A DNA stretch of 64,000 bases, taken from assembly GCF_001434915.1 (NCBI RefSeq), contig NZ_AZEF01000053.1, forward strand, positions 1 to 64,000. The letters are read 5' to 3'. The position numbers and the translations under genes are program-made. This document shows positions 37,308 through 48,196 of the stretch, one piece after another (the first letter of the stretch is position 1; each line of letters opens with the position of its first letter). Origin of the DNA: Liquorilactobacillus capillatus DSM 19910 (lineage in GTDB: Bacteria; Bacillota; Bacilli; Lactobacillales; Lactobacillaceae). Under the pieces are notes generated by a model. The model saw nothing but the letters and a program-made list of their open reading frames with translations. It made no database searches and was not told where the DNA came from.

Positions 37308-37919
37308 CTAATTGATAATTGTTGTAAAAGTTTGAGCACTTTCTCTAATATGTCGGTGTCCACCAGTAAGTGCTTTGCCAACTGGTAAGAGCATGATTGG
37401 CGTTAGTTCTTCTGCAATATTTAAACTACGGCAAAGCTGCTTAAAATCGACACCTCTCATCGGTACTGAATCATATCCAAAAGCACGCAGAACGTGCATT
37501 AGGTTCATGCAGAACAATCCCACATCCAATCTTAACCCTTCTACTTCCTTATCTTCCGGATGCATCGTAAAATATGTTGTGATCCTTTGGCGCTTATCTT
37601 CAGCTTGGTCTTCATTGATCAGGTGATGCTCAATACTATAACGTACCAGTCTATTAATATCGTAATAACTTTTGTCTCCTAATATTAGAAAAACGGCTGC
37701 TGCTGAAGCAACATGCGCTTGCCCAAAAGACAACTCTTTTAATTTATTTTTAAGTGCTTGATTCTTGATAACGATCACTTTCCAAGGCTGTGAATTATTA
37801 TTTGAGGGAGCTTTTGCTGCGTGGTTCAAAATTGCTAATATTTCCTGCTCACTAATTTCTATATCCGGCATAAAATGACGGATTGATCTTCTATTATCAA
37901 GTTTATCCAAAAAACTCAT
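37308..37919 (-). CDS. Nitroreductase family protein
   Basis: A 203-residue FMN-dependent oxidoreductase. The start FLDKLDNRRSIRHF and AAKAPSNNNSQPWKVIVI (about 34-51) hold the FMN-binding residues, and RGVDFKQLCRSLNI with LLPVGKAL closes the fold. I chose the ATG at 37919; a GTG three codons upstream is possible. It is divergent from an HxlR-type regulator gene with a palindrome in between, a layout like hypR/hypO of B. subtilis, where the reductase answers electrophile or hypochlorite stress. The substrate is not known. Confidence 0.87.
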   Translation of the reverse strand: MSFLDKLDNRRSIRHFMPDIEISEQEILAILNHAAKAPSNNNSQPWKVIVIKNQALKNKLKELSFGQAHVASAAAVFLILGDKSYYDINRLVRYSIEHHLINEDQAEDKRQRITTYFTMHPEDKEVEGLRLDVGLFCMNLMHVLRAFGYDSVPMRGVDFKQLCRSLNIAEELTPIMLLPVGKALTGGHRHIRESAQTFTTIIN

Positions 37920-37951
37920 TGACGGCACGACCCTTCTTCGGTATAAAATTA

Positions 37952-37963
37952 TTGTAATTACAA
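37952..37963. promoter_or_regulatory. Palindrome between nitroreductase and hxlR genes
   Basis: TTGTAATTACAA is a perfect 12-base palindrome in the divergent intergenic region, and a half-like TTGTAACT lies about 40 bases further on. It is a reasonable operator for the HxlR-type regulator next door; this is an inference from position and symmetry. Confidence 0.45.
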
Positions 37964-38029
37964 ATTAACGTATTAACTAGAACGCACATTTTTGTAACTT
38001 AGATATTTACTAAAAAGAGAGGTCAAAAC

Positions 38030-38347
38030 ATGCAATCAACTACTGACTGGTCTTGCGGTGTTTCAAGAGTAATGGATCTTGTCGCAGGAAAATGGAAACT
38101 TAATATTTTATGGCTGATTTACAATGAAGAAGGGATCCGCTTTAATCAGCTAAAAAACAGAACCATTGGCATTACAAACATTATGCTAACCAGATCACTT
38201 GCAACATTAATTTCTGCAGAGCTCGTTTCCAATAATCTCGTCGGCGATAAAGCTCCCTTCAAATCCAAATACTATTTAACAGCCAGAGGAAAGAGCCTTG
38301 TTCCTCTCATGCAGACTTTGAATGATTGGGGCCAAAATAATTTATAG
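38030..38347 (+). CDS. HxlR-family winged-helix regulator
   Basis: A 105-residue MarR/HxlR-type regulator. The N-terminus keeps the family cysteine in DWSCGVSRVMDLVAGKWK (C9) and the GKWKLNILW core, followed by a helix-turn-helix (RFNQLKNRTIGITNIMLTRSL is the recognition region) and a wing ending KSKYYLTARG. In redox-sensing members such as HypR this cysteine senses disulfide stress. ATG with GAGAGG site. Divergent from the nitroreductase gene. Confidence 0.88.
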   Translation: MQSTTDWSCGVSRVMDLVAGKWKLNILWLIYNEEGIRFNQLKNRTIGITNIMLTRSLATLISAELVSNNLVGDKAPFKSKYYLTARGKSLVPLMQTLNDWGQNNL

Positions 38348-38410
38348 CCAGTTAATACAAAAACTTTATTCATATGTTTAAAATAAACTAACGTTTTTTA
38401 CGTATAAAAT

Positions 38411-38459
38411 TTCAAAATGACCTAGTTCAAATTTAATCTTTGAACTAGGTCATTTTGAA
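38411..38459. terminator. Bidirectional terminator between hxlR and the SAP gene
   Basis: A perfect 20-base stem starting TTCAAAATGACCTAG with a nine-base loop lies between two convergent genes. The T run is weak on both sides. Confidence 0.65.
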
Positions 38460-38497
38460 CAACTATTCCAATGTTGGTGTCACACTAAGCAGTAGAC

Positions 38498-39133
38498 TTA
38501 TTTTAAGTAATTCCTAATTGCGGTAGCGTAAACATCCAGTAAAACTGTTGTATATATTTTCTCCTGCTTACTCTTTTTGACAGATCGCCATAAAATGGCA
38601 GCTACTTTGAGCCGCTCCGTATACCGCTTTGTTGCAGGATCCTGGAAAAAGGCACGCACAAAATTATTCCATTGATATGTTTGCTCTTCAGCAACAGTCG
38701 CAAGTTGCTCTTTGGCATTGCCTAATTGCGTGGAACGTTTAATTAAGTCAGCTATTGTCATTGAAGTATCATTTTCTTGCTCTGCTTGGCGTTTGATCAT
38801 TGCCATTTCTTTTTTAAAAGAAAACTTCTCCACTCCAAAATAATTGGCGAAAAATTGGCGTGCTTCATTATTGAAGGTAAAACCAGCGCCAACAATCCTG
38901 GTTTTTAATGTTATTTGCTGTGCCGTCAACGAAACTCTCGTGGTCTTCGGGCGCCTTGTTTTTATTTCATTACTGGGTATCCCCGTAAAATACTGTTCCA
39001 AATAATGATTTAATTCTGCTTTTGTTCCTGAAACAGGTAATTTAAGTATACGGCACAGCGATACCAACTCTGTTTTGTAATAGTAAGTTTCTTTAAACTC
39101 AGTTAGATCAGCTGGGACTGCGATGTTGGACAT
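38498..39133 (-). CDS. SAP domain-containing protein
   Basis: A 211-residue basic protein. The first 70 residues look like a SAP-type helix pair (FKETYYYKTELVSLCRILK and SGTKAELNHYLEQYF), a small DNA/RNA-binding fold; the rest is helical and I do not recognise it. I chose the ATG that follows GGTGGGCAGG; the longer frame starts within that site. It begins about 20 bases after the RlmD-type gene on the same strand, so the two are probably co-transcribed, which hints at an RNA-related role. Confidence 0.7.
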   Translation of the reverse strand: MSNIAVPADLTEFKETYYYKTELVSLCRILKLPVSGTKAELNHYLEQYFTGIPSNEIKTRRPKTTRVSLTAQQITLKTRIVGAGFTFNNEARQFFANYFGVEKFSFKKEMAMIKRQAEQENDTSMTIADLIKRSTQLGNAKEQLATVAEEQTYQWNNFVRAFFQDPATKRYTERLKVAAILWRSVKKSKQEKIYTTVLLDVYATAIRNYLK

Positions 39134-39156
39134 TTGCCTGCCCACCAATTCTTGGC

Positions 39157-40530
39157 TTATAGTTTCCGTTTCAACACCGTTACGCTCTCAACATGCACCG
39201 TCTGTGGAAACTGGTCAACGGGCTGAATTGGTTGTTCAACCGTAAAACCTTGGTCAAGAAACAATTGTAGATCTCTAACTAAAGTAGCTGGGTTGCAGCT
39301 AACGTAAATAATTTTGTCCGGCTTCATTTTGACAGCACTTTCGATCAGACTTTCAGCCAGCCCTTTGCGTGGAGGATCAACAACAATGACATCTGGTTTG
39401 ATGCCTTGTTCCTCCCATTTTTGCATCCATTCTTCTGCTGTTCCTATTTCAAATTGTGTATTTTCAATTTCATTTGCAGCTGCATTCAACTTAGCATCGG
39501 CTACTGCTTCCGGAACAACTTCAACACCATACACCTTAGCGGCTTTAGTAGCTAGGGTTAGTGAGATCGTTCCAATACCGCAGTAGGCATCGATCACCGT
39601 TTCTTTACCTGTTAAACCGGCACCTGCCATAACCTTTTGGTAGAGCTTTTCAGTTTGAACTGGGTTTACTTGGTAAAATGAATGCGGCGAGATATTAAAC
39701 GTAAGACCGTTCAACTGATCCTTGATCTGATTCTGCCCTGCCAAAAGTTTGTCTTGTTTACCTAAGATAACGTTAGTTGTAGCTTGATTAACATTCTGGA
39801 TAAGACTGCGTACATCAGGACACTTAGCTTGAATTGCCGCTACGATCTGATCCTGCATTGGTAGTCGCTTAGCACGTGTAACAAGAACAACCATAACGTC
39901 ATGCGTATAATAACCTCGGCGCACCATAATATGTCTAATAACACCGCTGTGCTGGCGTTCGTCATAAGGTTCAATATTAAATTCACGTAAGATATCCCGA
40001 ACTGACTTGATTACTTCGTCGATTCGCTTATCTTGAATAAAGAAGTCCTCTAGCGGAACAAATATATGGCTGTTTTTCTTAAAAAAACCTGTCTCGAGTT
40101 TCCCGTTGACCATTCGTACCGGAACCTGTGCTTTATTACGATAATGATAGGGTTCATCCATCCCGATCGTTGGAGCAACTTGAATATTCTCTAAATGAAC
40201 TTTACTGAGTAATTCAACGATCTGCGTCCGTTTAAATTCAAGTTGTGCTGCATAGTTCAGGTGCTGTAGTGGTGCGATCCCCGTCTGTAGATAGTGCTTT
40301 TCTGTAAGCTCAACTCGTTGGTCACTCGTACTCAAACGTTTAATTACCCGTGCAAACCCATAATTTTTGGCTGCCTTAAGTACATGAATCATAACCTTTT
40401 CTGTTGGCAGTGCATTTTCAATAAAGAGTGGGTAATGCTCAACTTTAGCGACACCCATCCCTTGATAGGTCAGGTCTTCAATTGTGACTGTTAGTTCCTG
40501 ATTCTTACTTACTGGCGCTTTATTTCCCAT
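39157..40530 (-). CDS. rlmD: 23S rRNA (uracil-C5)-methyltransferase, RlmD/RlmCD family (paralogue 2)
   Basis: A 457-residue SAM-dependent methyltransferase, close in length to B. subtilis RlmCD, which methylates U747 and U1939. A TRAM domain (about 10-65) is followed by DAYCGIGTISLT (SAM motif), VVDPPRKGLAE and the catalytic cysteine in YVSCNPATLVRDL. The iron-sulfur cysteines are absent here too (YLQTGIAPLQHLNY). I chose the ATG with AAAGGAG six bases upstream. It lies after dagK, separated by a terminator. Confidence 0.92.
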   Translation of the reverse strand: MGNKAPVSKNQELTVTIEDLTYQGMGVAKVEHYPLFIENALPTEKVMIHVLKAAKNYGFARVIKRLSTSDQRVELTEKHYLQTGIAPLQHLNYAAQLEFKRTQIVELLSKVHLENIQVAPTIGMDEPYHYRNKAQVPVRMVNGKLETGFFKKNSHIFVPLEDFFIQDKRIDEVIKSVRDILREFNIEPYDERQHSGVIRHIMVRRGYYTHDVMVVLVTRAKRLPMQDQIVAAIQAKCPDVRSLIQNVNQATTNVILGKQDKLLAGQNQIKDQLNGLTFNISPHSFYQVNPVQTEKLYQKVMAGAGLTGKETVIDAYCGIGTISLTLATKAAKVYGVEVVPEAVADAKLNAAANEIENTQFEIGTAEEWMQKWEEQGIKPDVIVVDPPRKGLAESLIESAVKMKPDKIIYVSCNPATLVRDLQLFLDQGFTVEQPIQPVDQFPQTVHVESVTVLKRKL

Positions 40531-40548
40531 TTTTTTCTCCTTTTTACT

Positions 40549-40596
40549 AAAAAACACCCCGGCTCTTATTTCTAAAAAAGACCGCGGTGTTTTTTA
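40549..40596 (-). terminator. Terminator after dagK
   Basis: On the minus strand AAAAAACACC..CTT pairs with AAG..GGTGTTTTTT and ends in a T run; it starts right at the end of dagK. Confidence 0.8.
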
Positions 40597-40597
40597 A

Positions 40598-41641
40598 CTA
40601 CTCTTTTTCTTTTTTTCCAACTTCTCCGTCGCCGTTGATATCTTCTCCAATTAAATCTTCAACACTTTCAACAAAATGCTGACTCGCATTTATTTCAGCT
40701 GGAGTTTGATCCGACGAGGTAATTGCCCCTTTAGGTATTTTCTTCGTATTAGCAAATATTTGTATATGCTGTTTTAAATCCTTGAAGACCATCGGCGCAT
40801 CACCGCCATATTCCCCATCGATATTGATCATCATCTTCTCATCAACAGGCTTAGCCACCAGTTTCGATGTTTTCACATACAATATCCGAGGATCATTGAC
40901 ATGCCGGCCGCCATTTAGAACCATTGTCATTAACTGTAAAATTTCAACTAAATTACTCGTCTTAACGACAATCAGTGTAAATTTACCATCATCTAACGAC
41001 GCGTCGGGAACAATTTGTTCAAAGCCACCAATTGAATTAGTTAATGCCAGTAAAAACATTGATGCCTTCCCATTGAAAGCTCCTTGGTCGTATTCTAAAT
41101 GCATTTTTATCGGTTTAACTCGCGGTAAGATTTCCGCGCCTTTTACTAAGTATGCTAAATACCCGAATAAAGATTTAAATTGCGATGGGACACCGTACGT
41201 CAACTCGGTCAACAGTCCACCGCCTGCAATGTTAACAAAATATTTTTGCCCAGCTTGTCCAATATCCATATTAACTGTATGACCTTTAGCAATAACCTTA
41301 GCAGCTGCAACTGGGTCTTCACGCGGTATCCTTAAGGCACGTGCATAATCATTAGTTGTCCCAGCTGGAATTATTCCCATTTTAGGACGCTGTTTAAGCG
41401 GGGCGATTCCGTTTACAACTTCATTGATCGTCCCATCACCACCAGCTGCAACTACCAAGTTAAAACCGGCACGAGCAACGCGCTCTGCCTCATTACGTGC
41501 AGAATCGGGCTCGGGCGTTGTTCGAAAAGCACTGGTCTCATATCCAGCACGCTCTAAAATATTCAAAATTTCAACCAGATCATTCTTCATTGCTTCACGG
41601 CCTGAAGCTGGATTATAAATAACCCTACAACGCTTTTGCAT
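40598..41641 (-). CDS. dagK: Diacylglycerol kinase with an EF-hand-like C-terminal loop
   Basis: Phosphorylates diacylglycerol to phosphatidic acid, returning to phospholipid synthesis the DAG released when LtaS uses phosphatidylglycerol. The lipid-kinase motif is VVAAGGDGTINEVVNG (about 63-78), with IPAGTTNDYARALRIP for nucleotide binding. At 347 residues it is about 40 longer than B. subtilis DgkB. The extra C-terminal tail ends in DINGDGEVGKKE (334-345), which matches a 12-residue EF-hand calcium loop. It follows gatB by about 40 bases and may belong to the gatCAB transcript. Confidence 0.93.
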   Translation of the reverse strand: MQKRCRVIYNPASGREAMKNDLVEILNILERAGYETSAFRTTPEPDSARNEAERVARAGFNLVVAAGGDGTINEVVNGIAPLKQRPKMGIIPAGTTNDYARALRIPREDPVAAAKVIAKGHTVNMDIGQAGQKYFVNIAGGGLLTELTYGVPSQFKSLFGYLAYLVKGAEILPRVKPIKMHLEYDQGAFNGKASMFLLALTNSIGGFEQIVPDASLDDGKFTLIVVKTSNLVEILQLMTMVLNGGRHVNDPRILYVKTSKLVAKPVDEKMMINIDGEYGGDAPMVFKDLKQHIQIFANTKKIPKGAITSSDQTPAEINASQHFVESVEDLIGEDINGDGEVGKKEKE

Positions 41642-41682
41642 TACTAACTCCCCTTATCCCGATATTCAAGATTGAAATTTTC

Positions 41683-43113
41683 CTAAAGCTTTTTCAAACT
41701 TGCTAACAATAATTGGTTAACAACCTTAGGATTGGCTTTACCGCGTGTTTGCTTCATAATCTGACCCACTAAGAAACCAATAGCCCGATCCTTACCATTT
41801 TTGAAATCTTCAATTGATTTTTCATTGTTTTGAAGTACATCATCAATAATCGGTTGCAGAACTGCTGGATCCGATAATTGAACAAGGCCTTTTTTCTCAA
41901 CCCATGCTTTAGGATCACTATCATTAGCAACGATTTCTTTGAAAACCTTTTTAGCTATCTTAGATGAAATCGTCGCATCTTGAATCAACTTAATCATAGT
42001 CGCCAGATGTTCTGGTGTTAATTTTGTTTCCAGTAATCCAATCTGGTTGGCATTTAGATATGCATTAACATCGCCCATTAGCCAATTACCAGCTAATTTA
42101 GGTTCTGCTCCTTGTGCGACTGTTTCTTCAAAGAAATCTGACATTTCTTTAGTTTGAGTTAAGACATTTGCATCATATTCAGGTAAACCCCAATCATCAA
42201 CATAACGTTTCCGACGCATATCCGGCATTTCAGGAATTGATGCTTTAACTTCTTGCACCCATTCGTCTGAAATATGTATCGGTGGTAGATCAGGTTCAGG
42301 GAAGTAACGATAATCACTCGCCCCTTCTTTAACACGCATTAAGATCGTTTCGCCTGAAGGTTCATCGAAACGACGTGTTTCTTGTCTAATCTTTCCGCCA
42401 GCCATTAGCACTCTTTGCTGCCGTCTTGATTCATAGTGCGCGCCCTTGCGGACATGCTCAAACGAGTTAAGGTTCTTCATTTCAGTTCTAGTTCCTAATT
42501 CAGCAGCACCGATCGGACGAACAGACACGTTAACATCCGCACGCATTGATCCTTCTTCCATTTTAACATCTGAAATACCGGTAAATTGAATTATTTGACG
42601 TAATCGTGTCAAATAGGCATACGCTTCATCTGCAGATGAAATATCCGGTTTCGAAACAATTTCAATCAACGGTGTGCCTTGACGGTTAAGATCTACGTAA
42701 GAATAGCCATCGGGATTATGGGTGTTCTTACCCGCATCTTCCTCAACATGCATTTCTTCGATCCCAATCTTCTTTTTCTTTCCATCAACTTCAATTTCAA
42801 GCCAGCCATGACGTCCGATTGGTGTCTGTGCCTGTGTGATTTGGTAAGCCTTTGGATTATCTGGGTAAAAATAGTTTTTACGGTCAAAATGAATATCACG
42901 GGTAACGTCACAATGCAGAGCTAGAGCTGCTCGCATTCCAAATTCTAATGCTCGTTTATTGATTGTAGGCAAGACACCAGGAAAAGCCCAGTCAACGACA
43001 TTAGTGTTGGTGTTAGGTTCCGCACCATAATTAACCGGTGCTGGTGAAAAAGCCTTAGAAGCAGTTTTCATTTCAATATGAACTTCTAAACCAATTGTTG
43101 TTTCAAAATTCAT
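41683..43113 (-). CDS. gatB: Asp-tRNA(Asn)/Glu-tRNA(Gln) amidotransferase subunit B
   Basis: Subunit of GatCAB that activates misacylated Glu-tRNA(Gln) and Asp-tRNA(Asn) with ATP for transamidation. The start [20 protein letters not shown], the [12 protein letters not shown]-like segment ([13 protein letters not shown]), and the C-terminal helical YqeY-like domain ending [12 protein letters not shown] are typical. 476 residues. It begins on the last base of the gatA stop (TAATG). Confidence 0.97.
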   Translation of the reverse strand: MNFETTIGLEVHIEMKTASKAFSPAPVNYGAEPNTNTNVVDWAFPGVLPTINKRALEFGMRAALALHCDVTRDIHFDRKNYFYPDNPKAYQITQAQTPIGRHGWLEIEVDGKKKKIGIEEMHVEEDAGKNTHNPDGYSYVDLNRQGTPLIEIVSKPDISSADEAYAYLTRLRQIIQFTGISDVKMEEGSMRADVNVSVRPIGAAELGTRTEMKNLNSFEHVRKGAHYESRRQQRVLMAGGKIRQETRRFDEPSGETILMRVKEGASDYRYFPEPDLPPIHISDEWVQEVKASIPEMPDMRRKRYVDDWGLPEYDANVLTQTKEMSDFFEETVAQGAEPKLAGNWLMGDVNAYLNANQIGLLETKLTPEHLATMIKLIQDATISSKIAKKVFKEIVANDSDPKAWVEKKGLVQLSDPAVLQPIIDDVLQNNEKSIEDFKNGKDRAIGFLVGQIMKQTRGKANPKVVNQLLLASLKKL

Positions 43114-44576
43114 TAATTTTGCCCCCCAATCATTGGTACTTGCTTGTGAAAGTCAGTTTCTTGTTCGAAAGCATAACCTGCACGGTACATTGTTTTTTCA
43201 TCAAATTGATTTGCGATCAATTGCAACCCAATTGGCAAGCCCTTGCTATAGCCAGCTGGTAGCGACATACCTGGTAGACCAGCAAGGTTAACTGGAATAG
43301 TTAAGATATCGTTCATATACATCGTTACAGGGTCCTTAATATCTTCACCGATCCCAAAGGCTGTTGTCGGTGTTGTTGGTCCTAAGATTAAATCGTATTT
43401 TGCAAAAACTTGGGCAAAATCTTGACAAATCAAGGTTCTAACCTGAGCCGCTTTCTTAAAGAAAGCATCATATGTTCCTGCAGATAAGGAGAACGTCCCC
43501 AGCATTATCCGTCGTTTAACTTCATCACCGAAACCTTCGGACCGTGATTTAACATAGACATCTTCCAGGTTTTTGACTTCTTGTGCGCGGTGACCATAAC
43601 GAATACCATCAAAGCGCTGCAAGTTAGACGAAGCTTCCGAAGAAGCGATAATGTAGTATACGGGTACTCCATACTTACTATGCGGTAAGCTGACTTCATC
43701 TACAGTTGCACCTAGTTTTTCGAAGACAGAGATAGCATCCTTGATAGCCTTCTTAACGTCAGCGGCAATTCCTTCACCTAAATATTCTTTAGGAACAGCG
43801 ATCCGCATTCCCTTTACACCAGCAGCGATTCCCTGTGCAAAATCAGGTACTTCATGCTTAGAACTAGTGAAATCTCGTGGATCTGCCCCACTGATCGCAT
43901 TTAAGAGCTGTGCATTATCCTTAACATTTCTTGTAAATGGTCCAATCTGATCCAAACTGGATGCAAAAGCAATTAAACCGTAACGTGAAACACGACCATA
44001 AGTTGGTTTAACACCGACAATTCCGTTAAAAGATGCAGGTTGACGAATTGAGCCACCAGTATCTGAACCAAGTGAAGCAACTACTTCACCAGCGGCAACT
44101 GCTGCAGCTGAACCACCAGAAGATCCACCAGGGACTTTGGTCTGATCCCAAGCATTTTTGGTTGTTTTAAAAGCTGAGTTCTCAGTTGAACCACCCATTG
44201 CAAATTCATCTAAGTTTGTTTTACCAATCGTTATCGTTTGAGCAGCTTTTAGCTTTTCAATAACAGCCGCATCATAAATTGGATTAAAGTTTTCTAGAAT
44301 CTTACTTGCTGCCGTTGTTGTTAAACCTTTGGTTACAATATTATCTTTAATTCCCAATGGTATCCCAGCCAAAATGTTATCAGCGTCAATTCCCTTTTGG
44401 TCTAGCTCAGCTGCTTGTTTTAAAGCTCCCTGTTCATCGACACTCAAAAAAGCTGCAACTTTTTGTTCACGCTCTTTGATTGCAGCAAGTGTTTCTTTGG
44501 TTAGTTCAGTTACACTGATTTCTTTTTTTACAAGCAAATCATGTAAGCTGGTTAAATCATTTGCAAAGTAGTCCAT
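43113..44576 (-). CDS. gatA: Asp-tRNA(Asn)/Glu-tRNA(Gln) amidotransferase subunit A
   Basis: Glutaminase subunit of GatCAB; releases ammonia from glutamine for the transamidation. The amidase-signature Ser-cisSer-Lys triad is visible: Lys in [10 protein letters not shown] (about 77), the serines in [15 protein letters not shown] and [13 protein letters not shown]. 487 residues, normal length. It starts three bases after the gatC stop, so gatC, gatA and gatB form one operon. Confidence 0.97.
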   Translation of the reverse strand: MDYFANDLTSLHDLLVKKEISVTELTKETLAAIKEREQKVAAFLSVDEQGALKQAAELDQKGIDADNILAGIPLGIKDNIVTKGLTTTAASKILENFNPIYDAAVIEKLKAAQTITIGKTNLDEFAMGGSTENSAFKTTKNAWDQTKVPGGSSGGSAAAVAAGEVVASLGSDTGGSIRQPASFNGIVGVKPTYGRVSRYGLIAFASSLDQIGPFTRNVKDNAQLLNAISGADPRDFTSSKHEVPDFAQGIAAGVKGMRIAVPKEYLGEGIAADVKKAIKDAISVFEKLGATVDEVSLPHSKYGVPVYYIIASSEASSNLQRFDGIRYGHRAQEVKNLEDVYVKSRSEGFGDEVKRRIMLGTFSLSAGTYDAFFKKAAQVRTLICQDFAQVFAKYDLILGPTTPTTAFGIGEDIKDPVTMYMNDILTIPVNLAGLPGMSLPAGYSKGLPIGLQLIANQFDEKTMYRAGYAFEQETDFHKQVPMIGGQN

Positions 44577-44579
44577 TTA

Positions 44580-44882
44580 CTATGCTCCCTCGCTTTCATC
44601 AATAATTGCCGGAACTTTGATAAATCCGTCCTGATGATCTGGAACATTCTTCATCAGTAATTCACGATCCATCCCTTTGACCGCTTTATCCTCACGCATA
44701 GTATCTACGGCATCCGTTACATGTGTCGTAACTTCAACTCCCGTTGTATCAACATCACTAAGCTGTTGGACCATGTTGATTATTTCATCCATTTGTCCGG
44801 TAAATTTTTGTAACTCTTCCTTCGAAAAAGTAAGTTTAGCCAGTCCCGCGACATGTGCTACTTTGTCTTCACTAATTGCCAT
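44580..44882 (-). CDS. gatC: Asp-tRNA(Asn)/Glu-tRNA(Gln) amidotransferase subunit C
   Basis: Small helical subunit that wraps around GatA and GatB. 100 residues, with [17 protein letters not shown] (about 7-23) and the central LREDKA-like segment ([10 protein letters not shown]) of the family. First gene of gatCAB. A TGC-TAGAAT extended -10 lies about 32-37 bases upstream on the minus strand (44914-44919), separate from camS. Confidence 0.95.
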   Translation of the reverse strand: MAISEDKVAHVAGLAKLTFSKEELQKFTGQMDEIINMVQQLSDVDTTGVEVTTHVTDAVDTMREDKAVKGMDRELLMKNVPDHQDGFIKVPAIIDESEGA

Positions 44883-44993
44883 TTACTCTCCTTCTTTCTT
44901 CTTTTATAGTTTTATTCTAGCATATCTAATTTAACAAATGCGCACTTGAATCTAATTCAAGCTTTTTCAGTTAACTAGGTCATTGCAGGCTTG

Positions 44994-48196
<3,203 letters not shown>

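Noticed and set aside
40782-41282. Plus-strand open frame of 166 codons opposite dagK
   Set aside because: It is a shadow frame of a clear DagK with intact motifs, has no ribosome binding site, and its translation resembles no family.
44946-44962. Palindrome CTTGAAT-CTA-ATTCAAG followed by CTTTTT as a terminator
   Set aside because: The T run is on the plus strand, but both flanking genes are on the minus strand, so it would terminate nothing obvious. It is short and AT-rich; I see no support for a function.
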